DNA from: Paenibacillus amylolyticus | Lineage (GTDB): Bacteria; Bacillota; Bacilli; Paenibacillales; Paenibacillaceae | Reading direction: 5' to 3' | Length of the DNA stretch: 64,000 bases | Assembly: GCF_003719335.1 (NCBI RefSeq) | Contig: NZ_RIAS01000009.1 | Location: 186,001 to 250,000, forward strand | Part shown: one piece after another, positions 37,886 through 46,511 of the stretch | Numbering within the stretch: the stretch's first letter is position 1 | How the letters are laid out: each line of letters begins with the position of its first letter | The notes under the pieces: model-generated | Databases searched by the model: none | What the model saw: the letters and a program-made list of their open reading frames with translations, nothing else | Told to the model about the DNA's origin: nothing | Made by a program: the position numbers and the translations under genes

Positions 37886-39358
37886 ATGATGAAAAAAAGA
37901 TCGGCGCTGCTGTTTGTTATTCTGGGACTGCTTGGCGGAAGTCTATTAACGCTCGTGTTAATGACTTATCCGGGTATTACAAATCAAGTGAGACCCGGCG
38001 AAGGATTGCTGGCTAGTGTAACCGGCAGCTCGCAGCAGAAGAACGATATGAAGAAGATTGAAACCGCAATGGATTTAATCTCCAGCAACTATTATAAAGA
38101 TGTCGACCGTACCAAGCTGATCGATGGTGCGATTAACGGTATGATGGAATCTTTGGGTGATCCCTACTCCAACTATATGGGACAGGAAACAGCAGCCCAG
38201 TTTGAAGAGTCCATCGAAGGATCATTTACCGGTATTGGTGCAGAGGTTTCCTCGCAAGACGGTAATGTCGTTGTCGTTTCCCCAATCAAAGGTTCACCTG
38301 CTGAAAAAGCAGGTATCCGTGCGAAAGACATCATTATGTCGGTTAACGGTGAATCGCTTCAAGGACTTGAGCTCAACAAAGCGGTCAACAAGATTAGAGG
38401 TCCAAAGGGCAGCGAAGCCAAAGTACAAGTGAAACGTGCGGGATCGACAGAGCCGATTGAATTCACGATTGTTCGTGATGATATTGACCTGGAAACCGTC
38501 TATGCACATATGGAAGATGGCGGTATTGGTGTCATCAACATTACGCAGTTCTCGCTGAATACAGGTGAACGCTTCAAGGAAGAACTCGCGAAGCTGGAGA
38601 AGCAAAATATGAAAGGCCTGATCATCGATGTACGGAATGACCCGGGCGGTGTACTGCAAGTCGTTATCGATATTGCAGAACAGTTCGTACCGAAAGGCAA
38701 AGTCATCGTTCAGGTTGAAGATAAAAATGGCAAGAAGGAACAAAGTAAATCAAATGGATCAGCCAAGCCTTATCCAATCACGGTGCTGATGAACAAAGGC
38801 AGCGCGAGTGCTTCCGAAATTCTGGCAGGAGCTTTGCAACAATCTGCTGGCGCTACACTCGTGGGTGAGAATTCTTTTGGTAAAGGAACCGTGCAAACCA
38901 GCTACGATAAACAGATGGGTGACGGTAGCTTGCTGAAAATTACGATTGCCAAGTGGCTGACACCAAACGGTACTTGGATTCACGAAAAAGGCATCAAACC
39001 GGATATCGCAGTGAACCAGCCTGATTATTTCTCGGTTGCACCGATTAATAAAGAGAAGCTGCCACTGAAATATGACAGCAATAGCACGGATGTGAAGAGT
39101 GCGCAGACGATGCTGAGAGGACTTGACTTCAAGCCGGATCGTGTGGACGGATACTACGACCAGAAGACCGAAGAAGCCGTCAAGGCGTTCCAGAAGAAAA
39201 AAGGCATTCAGGTTACTGGCCAAATCGATGAGAAAACGGCAGAATCTCTGGAGGCATCTCTGATTGAACGCATCGCTAATCCTCAATATGATGCACAGCT
39301 GAAACGCGCGATCGAAAATGTCTCAAAGGATATTTCGTCCGCTGTGTCGAAGCCATAA
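37886..39358 (+). CDS. ctpB: S41 carboxyl-terminal processing protease (CtpB-like)
   Basis: A secreted or membrane-anchored serine protease of 490 residues. ATG 37886 follows AAAGGCGG. An N-terminal membrane anchor (9-28), a PDZ domain (about 110-195, beginning FTGIGAEVSSQDGN), and the protease core with nucleophile S308 in GSASASE and base K333, Q337 in FGKGTVQ. A C-terminal peptidoglycan-binding repeat follows (residues about 405-465). In B. subtilis CtpB cleaves SpoIVFA to trigger sigma-K; here the ftsEX-ctpB-minJ order is shared with Bacillus. Confidence 0.93.
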   Translation: MMKKRSALLFVILGLLGGSLLTLVLMTYPGITNQVRPGEGLLASVTGSSQQKNDMKKIETAMDLISSNYYKDVDRTKLIDGAINGMMESLGDPYSNYMGQETAAQFEESIEGSFTGIGAEVSSQDGNVVVVSPIKGSPAEKAGIRAKDIIMSVNGESLQGLELNKAVNKIRGPKGSEAKVQVKRAGSTEPIEFTIVRDDIDLETVYAHMEDGGIGVINITQFSLNTGERFKEELAKLEKQNMKGLIIDVRNDPGGVLQVVIDIAEQFVPKGKVIVQVEDKNGKKEQSKSNGSAKPYPITVLMNKGSASASEILAGALQQSAGATLVGENSFGKGTVQTSYDKQMGDGSLLKITIAKWLTPNGTWIHEKGIKPDIAVNQPDYFSVAPINKEKLPLKYDSNSTDVKSAQTMLRGLDFKPDRVDGYYDQKTEEAVKAFQKKKGIQVTGQIDEKTAESLEASLIERIANPQYDAQLKRAIENVSKDISSAVSKP

Positions 39359-39359
39359 A

Positions 39360-39388
39360 GAAGGCTGATTTTCAGCCTTCTTTTTTTC
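39360..39388 (+). terminator. Terminator after ctpB
   Basis: GAAGGCTGA pairs perfectly with TCAGCCTTC around TTT, followed by seven T. Confidence 0.9.
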
Positions 39389-39422
39389 TGAACCGGCTGA
39401 AGGAGAGGAGTGAAATGCTACA

Positions 39423-40751
39423 ATGGAATGGGCATGGCCTTGGTTAACTACATTAGGGGAAGCATTGTTACAGTTGTTGATTCAGCCGTTTTATTATATG
39501 GCAGTGATTCTGATTGTTTTGATTTATCATCGTCAGTTGCTCCAAGAACGTAAACTCTTCCATGTGCGTATGCAGAGTTCAATCACGCAGACGATTCGAG
39601 CGGTTCTCGGGGGAATTGTCATTGGTGTAATCGTGTCCATGGTATCGCTTTTCCTTGGCACTTATCTTACCCTGGGCAGTCTGATTAGCATATGGATTGC
39701 AGCATTGGTCTTGGCTCTTATTCGTATCCGTTATTTGTGTTTTGCCTATGCAGCGGGGGCACTGGGAATACTTCAATTTGCTTTGAATGTGGCATCCAGC
39801 TGGCAGCCTTCCGGCATGCTTGGACAGGCTGTGGAGACGGTGCGTGCACTGGACATGCCTGCGTTACTCGTTCTGGCTGCATTGTTGCATTTTGGCGAAG
39901 CTATACTGGCACGAATGCAGGGTGTATCTATGGCCTCTCCGTTTCTGATGGAAGGCAAACGTGGGAAGTTAGTAGGCGGGTATCAGATCCAGCTCTTTTG
40001 GGCGGTTCCGCTACTGATTCTTGTTCCGACAACCGGAGGCATCACAGAAATAGCGTGGACTCCGTTACTTCATGCAGGTCAAGGCTACACGCTAATGGCG
40101 CTGCCCATCTTACTGGGATTTAGTGAAAACACACAAAGTATGCTACCTGGGCGTAAACTTCAGATTTCAGCTAAACGTTTGATGCTGTATAGCTTGGCTT
40201 TGCTTGTATTCAGTCTGCTTGCCGTATGGTGGTCACCTTTGACGGTGGTTGCGGCATTGGTAGCTTTTGCTGGACATGAAGTCCTGGTGTGGTACAGTGC
40301 ATTGGAAGAGCAACAACTTAGTCCTGCATTTGTTCACCCTCAGCATGGCCTTAAGGTACTGAGTGTGATTCCAGATAGTCCTGCAGCAGAGCTCGGAATT
40401 GAGGCAGGGGAGACGCTGTATAAAGTGAACGGTATACTCGTTCATTCTCCCGAAGAGCTACACCGGGCACTGCGGATGAATCCGGCTTTTTGCAAGCTGG
40501 AGGTGCGTAATCATCAGGGAGAGAGCAAGTTTATGCAGCGAGCGATTTACGAAGGCGAGCATCACCAGCTTGGTGTGATTATGGCACCGGATAAACATGA
40601 GGCATGGGCAGTTCAGCCGCGTCCGGTGACGCTGTTTCATGTGATTATGCTCAAATTATTCACACGCCGGAAAGAGCAGCGAATTGACGAGGCTCCACTG
40701 GCTTTACCACCAGCCCCTGTAGTGAGTGACAAAGGGTCGATCGAAATGTAA
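39423..40751 (+). CDS. minJ: MinJ-like polytopic membrane protein with PDZ domain
   Basis: 442 residues with about eight hydrophobic segments in the first 290 residues, then a PDZ-like domain (HPQHGLKVLSVIPDSPAAELGIEAGETLYKVNG, about 300-380). In B. subtilis MinJ bridges DivIVA and MinD at poles and septa. The assignment rests on topology plus the conserved position after ctpB, not on a motif unique to MinJ. Start ATG 39423, 12 bases after GGAGAGGAG; an ATG at 39415 is in another frame and stops quickly. It ends in a terminator. Confidence 0.78.
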   Translation: MEWAWPWLTTLGEALLQLLIQPFYYMAVILIVLIYHRQLLQERKLFHVRMQSSITQTIRAVLGGIVIGVIVSMVSLFLGTYLTLGSLISIWIAALVLALIRIRYLCFAYAAGALGILQFALNVASSWQPSGMLGQAVETVRALDMPALLVLAALLHFGEAILARMQGVSMASPFLMEGKRGKLVGGYQIQLFWAVPLLILVPTTGGITEIAWTPLLHAGQGYTLMALPILLGFSENTQSMLPGRKLQISAKRLMLYSLALLVFSLLAVWWSPLTVVAALVAFAGHEVLVWYSALEEQQLSPAFVHPQHGLKVLSVIPDSPAAELGIEAGETLYKVNGILVHSPEELHRALRMNPAFCKLEVRNHQGESKFMQRAIYEGEHHQLGVIMAPDKHEAWAVQPRPVTLFHVIMLKLFTRRKEQRIDEAPLALPPAPVVSDKGSIEM

Positions 40752-40752
40752 T

Positions 40753-40802
40753 AAAAGGTACTTCCAAACGCCTTCTCTGGGGTGAGGGAGTACCTTTTTT
40801 CT
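40753..40802. terminator. Terminator between minJ and the response regulator gene
   Basis: AAAAGGTACTTCC pairs with GGGAGTACCTTTT, with a T run on the plus strand and an A run on the left, so it can serve both convergent genes. Confidence 0.75.
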
Positions 40803-41492
40803 TTATTTTTTCAAAATAAAAATGGCGATTTGGGTGCGATCCCTCAAATTCAGCTTGCCCAGAATTTCAGTTACATAGTTTTTGACAGTACCCTCACTGA
40901 GAAAAAGCTTAGCGGCAATTTCTTTATTGGATAATCCTTCAGAGATGGCTTCGGCAACGGCAAGCTCCATGCGGGTAAGCCCGTACGTTTCAAAGGGCTC
41001 GTTTACCGGAGGAGAAGCTGGCGTTCGAAGCAAACCCGCGAGTTTGCGTGCAATATCCGGGTGGATCAGCATATCCCCGTTATGGACGGTTTTGATGCCC
41101 TGCACGATACGGGCAGGAGGGACATTTTTGAGCAGATAACCACTCGCTCCGTTCTGTAATGCTTGAATGATATATTCATCGTCGTCAAAGGTCGTCAGCA
41201 TCAGCACCTGGATATCGGGAAAACGGGTTTTGATCAGAAGAGTGCCTTCGACCCCATCACATTCGGGCATACGAATATCCATGAGTACAACATCTGTTGT
41301 TGTTCCTGATTCAAGGCAAGCAAGTGCCTCCGTCCCATTGGAAGCCGTACCTGTAATATGGATATCCGTATCCAGGCCGAGCACCACGTTCAGGCTTTCC
41401 CGGATGAAGGGATCGTCATCGACAAGAAGGACATGAATCATTGAAGGTTGTTCAGACAATGCTTCCTGACTGCTATGGTTTGCTTCTGGCAT
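40803..41492 (-). CDS. lnrK: NarL/LuxR family response regulator (LnrK-like)
   Basis: 229 residues from ATG 41492 (AAGGA eight bases upstream; an in-frame ATG at 41498 lies too near). Receiver domain with acidic pocket in VDDDPF and phosphoacceptor D72 in LMDIRMPE, conserved T and K in MLTTFDD and LLKNVPP; C-terminal LuxR helix-turn-helix (GLTRMELAVAEAISEGLSNKEIAAKLFLSEGTVKNYVTEILGKL). It follows the kinase gene by 19 bp. Its likely target is the divergent ABC operon, whose upstream region has two matching palindromic sites. Confidence 0.88.
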   Translation of the reverse strand: MPEANHSSQEALSEQPSMIHVLLVDDDPFIRESLNVVLGLDTDIHITGTASNGTEALACLESGTTTDVVLMDIRMPECDGVEGTLLIKTRFPDIQVLMLTTFDDDEYIIQALQNGASGYLLKNVPPARIVQGIKTVHNGDMLIHPDIARKLAGLLRTPASPPVNEPFETYGLTRMELAVAEAISEGLSNKEIAAKLFLSEGTVKNYVTEILGKLNLRDRTQIAIFILKK

Positions 41493-41511
41493 GAGCATAT
41501 TCCTTTCCGTT

Positions 41512-42729
41512 TTACAGTATATTCATTTTGTTCGTAATGGGGATTCGAGTGATAAGCGTATATGGGGCGGTGGATTGAACCTCAATGGTACCTCCAATGA
41601 ACTGTGTGCGCTGGCGCATACCCTCGTGCCCAAGGCCGGTTGTTACACCTGTATCCAAAAGGGAGTGTGTGCTGCCATCATTACTGATGCTCATACAAAT
41701 CTCCTGATGTCCAAAAGCCAGCTGCAAACGAATGGAAGTGGCCTTTCCATGTTTAATGGCATTTGTCACGGCTTCTTTCGCATTTTTGTACAACACAATC
41801 TGCGTACTTGGATAGAGAGCGTGTGGCTGACCAACAATTTCGTAATGGGTCTGTATCCCTGTATCGCGGCCGACTTCCTCTAATAGACGATCCAAAGCGT
41901 AGGCATCGGATGCATGAAAATCAGGACGAAGTTTATGAAGTGTGTTACGCATATCATCCATACTTGCAGCGAGCTGATCTCGAATCTGCTTGACCATTTC
42001 GGTACCCAGTTCGTTATTCAAGGGTAGCGTGAGCAATGCAGCCTCTGACATCATTTTTGTGCGGATTAGACGATGTCCGATATCATCATGAAGCTGACGG
42101 GATATTCGAATACGCTCTTCTGCCTGAGCCGCATCTTCTAATTGTTTGGAAAATAACAGCAGTTGTGCACGGGTTTCTTGCAGCTCATAATGCTTATGCC
42201 GCAGCTCGTCATACACATGCTCCAGTTGTTTACGACGGTTTGCCGCTTTGGCTCCTTGCCAGGAGAGCGCTGCTGTCATCCATAGGAGCAAGTTTACGCC
42301 AATGCTTATCTTCACAGAGTCCGAGAACCAGCTGATGGTGTTCATTTGAACTTCCATGGCTCCAGAACTGAGCGTAGTTGGAGTTGCAACATGCCAATAC
42401 AGTGCGAGGTTCGTTGTAATCAGCTGAATCCCTAATATGAACCATCTTATAGATCCACCGAGCCGATACATATAAACATAGAGAGCCGATAGAGAGATGA
42501 AAATCATAAAGGGGCCATACAGCGCCATCAACCAGCTGGCCCACATTATTTCTGCCAGAAATAACAGCGACTGCCCTGCACCTGAACGGGTAAAGCGGTT
42601 CGTTACAGCGAGTAAGGTCGAGATGAGGATGTAAAAGGTGTACAGCGCTTCGCCATGTAAAGGAAGGGTCAAACTGAACAACACAGCAGGTACAACTAAT
42701 AAACCATATTGTAGGAATCCCAAGGGCAT
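41512..42729 (-). CDS. lnrJ: Sensor histidine kinase (LnrJ/DesK-like, HisKA_3)
   Basis: 405 residues: five or six hydrophobic segments in the first 160 residues with no large extracellular sensor domain, a coiled-coil linker (170-210), phosphoacceptor H214 in ISRQLHDDIGHRLI, and a C-terminal ATPase domain with N-box YKNAKEAVTNAIKHGKA and GLGHEGMRQR. Such membrane-embedded kinases sense lipids or membrane-active drugs. In B. subtilis the related YfiJ/LnrJ detects linearmycins. The gene precedes the response regulator and is divergent from the ABC operon. Confidence 0.86.
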   Translation of the reverse strand: MPLGFLQYGLLVVPAVLFSLTLPLHGEALYTFYILISTLLAVTNRFTRSGAGQSLLFLAEIMWASWLMALYGPFMIFISLSALYVYMYRLGGSIRWFILGIQLITTNLALYWHVATPTTLSSGAMEVQMNTISWFSDSVKISIGVNLLLWMTAALSWQGAKAANRRKQLEHVYDELRHKHYELQETRAQLLLFSKQLEDAAQAEERIRISRQLHDDIGHRLIRTKMMSEAALLTLPLNNELGTEMVKQIRDQLAASMDDMRNTLHKLRPDFHASDAYALDRLLEEVGRDTGIQTHYEIVGQPHALYPSTQIVLYKNAKEAVTNAIKHGKATSIRLQLAFGHQEICMSISNDGSTHSLLDTGVTTGLGHEGMRQRTQFIGGTIEVQSTAPYTLITRIPITNKMNIL

Positions 42730-42852
42730 ATGTAGATGACATCCTTTTTATGCAGATTGAAGAATAAAATGTTTACAGATGGAAGAGAGCCAGGATAGAA
42801 CTCCCGATAACGCATCCTTGATTATAACATAGGCCACCTCAACATCAGGAGA

Positions 42853-42887
42853 TGACTTAAGTCACCTTTGAATGATGACTTTATGTA
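42853..42887. promoter_or_regulatory. Tandem operator-like sites upstream of the ABC operon
   Basis: The perfect palindrome TGACTTAAGTCA (42853-42864) is followed 23 bp further by a degenerate copy TGACTTTATGTA (42876-42887). A -10 TACAAT lies at 42912-42917 with no recognisable -35 at the right distance, as expected of an activator-dependent promoter. The likely ligand is the divergent LnrK-like regulator (inference). Confidence 0.55.
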
Positions 42888-42966
42888 CCTTCGCCAAAGG
42901 GAGACATTCGATACAATAGATTTAGGAATATCGCGGTAAGAGCTCATATGGGAGGGGCATACGTAG

Positions 42967-43902
42967 ATGAACATATTGGAAATGGATCACGTTGTAAAAC
43001 GATACGGCAGCAAGTTATCGGTGGATCACCTCAACTTAAGTGTGCAAAAGGGAGAGATTTTTGGCCTGCTTGGCCCGAATGGAGCGGGAAAAAGCACCGC
43101 CATTAGCATGATTGCAGGTCTGCTCAACATGGATCAGGGAGAGATCAGACTGGATGGCATATCGGTGAAGGAGCGACCACTCGATGTGAAGCGTAAGATT
43201 GGACTGGTTCCGCAAGAATTGGCTTTGTATGAAACGATGAGTGCTGCGGATAATGTTACTTTTTTTGCCCGGCTCTATGGATTACGAGGGAAGATGCTCA
43301 AAGAAAGAGTACAGGAATCTCTTGAATTTGTCGGTTTGCAAGATAAGGCCAAGGATGCTCCATCCACCTTCTCGGGAGGCATGAAACGCAGACTCAACAT
43401 CGCATGTGCCCTTAGTCATCGGCCAGATCTGATTATTATGGATGAACCCACCGTGGGCATTGATCCACAATCCCGCAATCACATTCTTGAATCGGTGCGA
43501 ACGCTCAACAAGATGGGCTCGACCATCATCTATACAAGTCATTATATGGAGGAGGTTGCAGCGATCAGTAATCGGGTAGCCATCATGGATCAAGGCCGGA
43601 TTATTGCTTGTGGAACCGAGGTTGAGCTAAGGGAACGCGTTGCATCGGAGGAAAAAATCGTACTTACCACTTCCGGGATCGATGCCGGTGTTGTGGAAGA
43701 ACTTAAGCTTCACCCGCGTGTACGGGCAGTAGAAGTCACCGAAGACACATTAACGATTATGCTGCCTTCGGCACAGCAGGCACTGCAAGATATGCTGTTT
43801 ATTTGCAGCAAACATGACGTATCCATTCATTCCCTCCGGGTCGAAGAACCGGATCTCGAAACGCTTTTCCTCAATCTGACCGGGCGTACGCTTCGAGACT
43901 AG
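42967..43902 (+). CDS. lnrL: ABC transporter ATP-binding protein (LnrL-like)
   Basis: A 311-residue ATPase of an ABC-2 exporter. Walker A GPNGAGKST (36-44), signature FSGGMKRRLNIA, Walker B LIIMDEPTVGID, and a C-terminal extension of about 80 residues typical of drug-resistance ATPases. ATG 42967 follows GGGAGGGG. Two permease genes follow closely. In B. subtilis LnrLMN confers resistance to linearmycin-type polyenes; the same five-protein set is present here, but the actual drug is unknown. Confidence 0.88.
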   Translation: MNILEMDHVVKRYGSKLSVDHLNLSVQKGEIFGLLGPNGAGKSTAISMIAGLLNMDQGEIRLDGISVKERPLDVKRKIGLVPQELALYETMSAADNVTFFARLYGLRGKMLKERVQESLEFVGLQDKAKDAPSTFSGGMKRRLNIACALSHRPDLIIMDEPTVGIDPQSRNHILESVRTLNKMGSTIIYTSHYMEEVAAISNRVAIMDQGRIIACGTEVELRERVASEEKIVLTTSGIDAGVVEELKLHPRVRAVEVTEDTLTIMLPSAQQALQDMLFICSKHDVSIHSLRVEEPDLETLFLNLTGRTLRD

Positions 43903-43913
43903 GGGGAGATGGC

Positions 43914-45104
43914 ATGAGCATATGGCATATTTGTATCTTTGAACTCAGACGTATTCTGAAAATTCGTTCTGTGGTCATTAATTTGTTTATTCTGCCTTTA
44001 TTATTAATTTTTATCTTAGGAACGGCATTATCGAGCGCAATGGGAACAGGGAAAGATACTACGCCTGAAACGTTACGCGTGGGGATGGTGCAATCAAATG
44101 AAGCGGCGTCCTCTCCGGTGGGTGAAGCCCTGGAAGCATTTGTAGCTGCACCTGAGGTAGCCCAAATGATCAAGATTAAAAACATGTCTTCGCAGGACGA
44201 AACGATTGATGCGTTAAAACAAGGAAATCTTGATTTTGCGGTGATCATGACTTCGGATATGGTGCAGCAATGGTTGGCAGGAGAAGCCGTTAAGCTGCAA
44301 TGGATACTTGGAAAAGACAACACACTTAATGTCGTGGGGCAGACTTTATTCACTAGCTTTACGGATGGGTTGAATCGACAGGCTGCAATTGCAAAAGTCC
44401 TCGGGCCTGACACGGTGATGGCGATTGCAACGCAAGATGGCACTGGATCAACCTCTGCAAAGCCGAATATTAAGGTCAGCAGCCCGGGGCACTCCGGTCA
44501 ATCCTACAGCGCTTCACAATATTACGCTGCAGCTATGCTGGCGATGTTTATGCTGTACTCTGGTATGACCACTGTCAACAGCCTGTTTACGGAGCGCGAC
44601 AAACAAACGCTCGCTCGTCTTCAGGCAACTCCAGTAGGCAATGGAGTGATCTTTGCTGGCAAAGTTGCAGGCAACAGTTTTCTTGCCTTTTTACAAGCGA
44701 GTATTATTATCGTCATGACCAACCTGTTATTTGGCGTGAATTGGGGTGGTCATCCTTGGTTAATTGTACTGATCTGTATACTTATTACACTGGCGTCAAT
44801 GACCTTGGGCATTATTGTAGCATTGGTTAGTAAAAACGCCGCCTCGGCTAATGCGTTAATGCAGGGTATCATCATCGTAATGACTTTTATTAGCGGCGGA
44901 TTTACTCCGATCGCTATCGATTTTGTACAGCGCATTAGCGAATTCACCGTAAATCATTGGGCGCTTCAAAGTTTTCTTAGTATGATGCTGGATGCAACTA
45001 TGCGAGAGATCATGCACAATATTTTAATGCTCGGGGCTGTATGTGCAGTGCTCGCAGCCGCTGCCGCAGTGATATACAGAAAGGTTGGATACCGTTATGA
45101 ATAG
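43914..45104 (+). CDS. lnrM: ABC-2 type permease (LnrM-like)
   Basis: 396 residues with one N-terminal segment (about 21-43), a large extracellular domain of about 150 residues, and five segments in the C-terminal half (ABC2_membrane_3 layout). The NSLFTERDKQTLARLQATPVGNGVIFAGKV stretch is the conserved coupling-helix region. ATG 43914 follows GGGGGAGA, 11 bp after the ATPase gene. Its end overlaps the next permease gene by eight bases. It probably forms a heterodimer with that protein. Confidence 0.86.
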   Translation: MSIWHICIFELRRILKIRSVVINLFILPLLLIFILGTALSSAMGTGKDTTPETLRVGMVQSNEAASSPVGEALEAFVAAPEVAQMIKIKNMSSQDETIDALKQGNLDFAVIMTSDMVQQWLAGEAVKLQWILGKDNTLNVVGQTLFTSFTDGLNRQAAIAKVLGPDTVMAIATQDGTGSTSAKPNIKVSSPGHSGQSYSASQYYAAAMLAMFMLYSGMTTVNSLFTERDKQTLARLQATPVGNGVIFAGKVAGNSFLAFLQASIIIVMTNLLFGVNWGGHPWLIVLICILITLASMTLGIIVALVSKNAASANALMQGIIIVMTFISGGFTPIAIDFVQRISEFTVNHWALQSFLSMMLDATMREIMHNILMLGAVCAVLAAAAAVIYRKVGYRYE

Positions 45105-46272
45105 TCTGCATATCGCTTGGCTAATGATTCGGAGAACACTGGGGCGTAAACGTGGGTTTGTTGCATTTTTACTGCTGCCATGTCTTGTTGTGACAGGTGC
45201 AGTTGCTCTTTTTGGAAGTGATCAGGCAAGCCGTGCGGTTGTTTCTTATGTCAATATGGATGAGGGGATTGCAGGATCATGGATGATCAACGAGCTCGCT
45301 CGCACGGAGGATTACAGCTTCAAAGCTGTGAGTAACGAGGCGGAAGTGAAGTCTGATATCGTTCGGCAAAAAGGAAGCATGGGAATTGTGATTCCCGCCA
45401 ATTACACCCAATCGTTGTTACAGGGCAAACCCGCAGAGATCCAGTGGATTGAAATGCGTGTCAGCGAAAGCTCATACATCCTTCGGGCAGCCGCCGAAGG
45501 GGTTGCTGATGGGTTGAAACAATCTGCTGTTGCGGTACAAACATCTTCTTCCTTGTCGCCTGCTAACGCTGACGCTAAGAGTCAGGATGATAAACTCGCA
45601 CAGCTCCTGCAAGAGATTGGGAGACATCATCTATCTGGAGAAGCATTACATTTACAGCTGTATCCAAAGCCAGGTTTAAATAACGTGACCGGATTCACGA
45701 TTATGTTCATGATGGGACTGTTAACGAGTGCGGTGGCTGTTATTATGGATGATCGAAAGCAGCGTACGATGGCTCGCATGTATACCGCTCCAGTTAGGTC
45801 ATATGAGATCGCGCTAGGAAATTTTCTGGGTAGTCTTGCGATTGGAGTCATCCAGATTACGCTCGTGCTCGGCATAAGCCGATGGGTGCTGCATTATGAT
45901 GCAGGGATTCCGTTTGGTATTCACTTTCTGATTCTTGGAGCATTTATGCTGGTATCGATGGGATTAGCTAGTGCTGTGAGCGGCTTGATTCGTGAATCGA
46001 AAAATGCAAGTATGTTGAACTCACTCATCATTGTACCCACTTGTATGATTGGTGGCTGCTTCTGGCCGTTATCCATCATGCCGGAGTATATGCAGAAGCT
46101 GGCGAACTTCGTGCCGCAAAAATGGACGATTCAGGCAGTCGAAACGATCTCTGCCGGAGGTGAGTTGGCCGACATCACCTTGCCATTACTGATTCTGTTC
46201 GCTATGGCTGTGATTCTGCTGGCTGTCGGTTCCGTGATTCTTCGTCCCAATCAACCGGGGACGGATGCGTAA
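45097..46272 (+). CDS. lnrN: ABC-2 type permease (LnrN-like)
   Basis: 391 residues with the same topology as its neighbour: an N-terminal segment (about 18-38), an extracellular domain to about residue 200, and five or six C-terminal segments. The MDDRKQRTMARMYTAPVRSYEIALGNFLG coupling region is parallel to that of the upstream permease. ATG 45097 is used, with AAAGG 12 bases upstream; a TTG at 45085 sits directly on that ribosome site. The eight-base overlap with the upstream gene indicates coupled synthesis. Confidence 0.85.
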   Translation: MNSLHIAWLMIRRTLGRKRGFVAFLLLPCLVVTGAVALFGSDQASRAVVSYVNMDEGIAGSWMINELARTEDYSFKAVSNEAEVKSDIVRQKGSMGIVIPANYTQSLLQGKPAEIQWIEMRVSESSYILRAAAEGVADGLKQSAVAVQTSSSLSPANADAKSQDDKLAQLLQEIGRHHLSGEALHLQLYPKPGLNNVTGFTIMFMMGLLTSAVAVIMDDRKQRTMARMYTAPVRSYEIALGNFLGSLAIGVIQITLVLGISRWVLHYDAGIPFGIHFLILGAFMLVSMGLASAVSGLIRESKNASMLNSLIIVPTCMIGGCFWPLSIMPEYMQKLANFVPQKWTIQAVETISAGGELADITLPLLILFAMAVILLAVGSVILRPNQPGTDA

Positions 46273-46387
46273 ATTGGTGGCGGCGTAATTATTGATGAGA
46301 TTAACAATGAAAAGGAGAAGAGATAGAGGGAGTAAGGGTTAAGAGTTAACGTGGGGGCAAGAGCAAGAGCAGTTGAAGATGCACTAG

Positions 46388-46434
46388 AAAAAGCACGTCT
46401 GCCGAGATGAATGCGGTATAACGTGCTTTTTACT
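46388..46434. terminator. Bidirectional terminator between lnrN and motB
   Basis: AAAAAGCACGT (46388-46398) pairs with ACGTGCTTTTT (46421-46431) around a 22-base loop; A and T runs on both sides. Confidence 0.8.
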
Positions 46435-46511
46435 GTGTTGTTTTTTTATATCATTAGTTCGTATAGTCGGTCATAGAGATCGAAATCTGGCTTGTATTTT
46501 TTTGCAACTGA

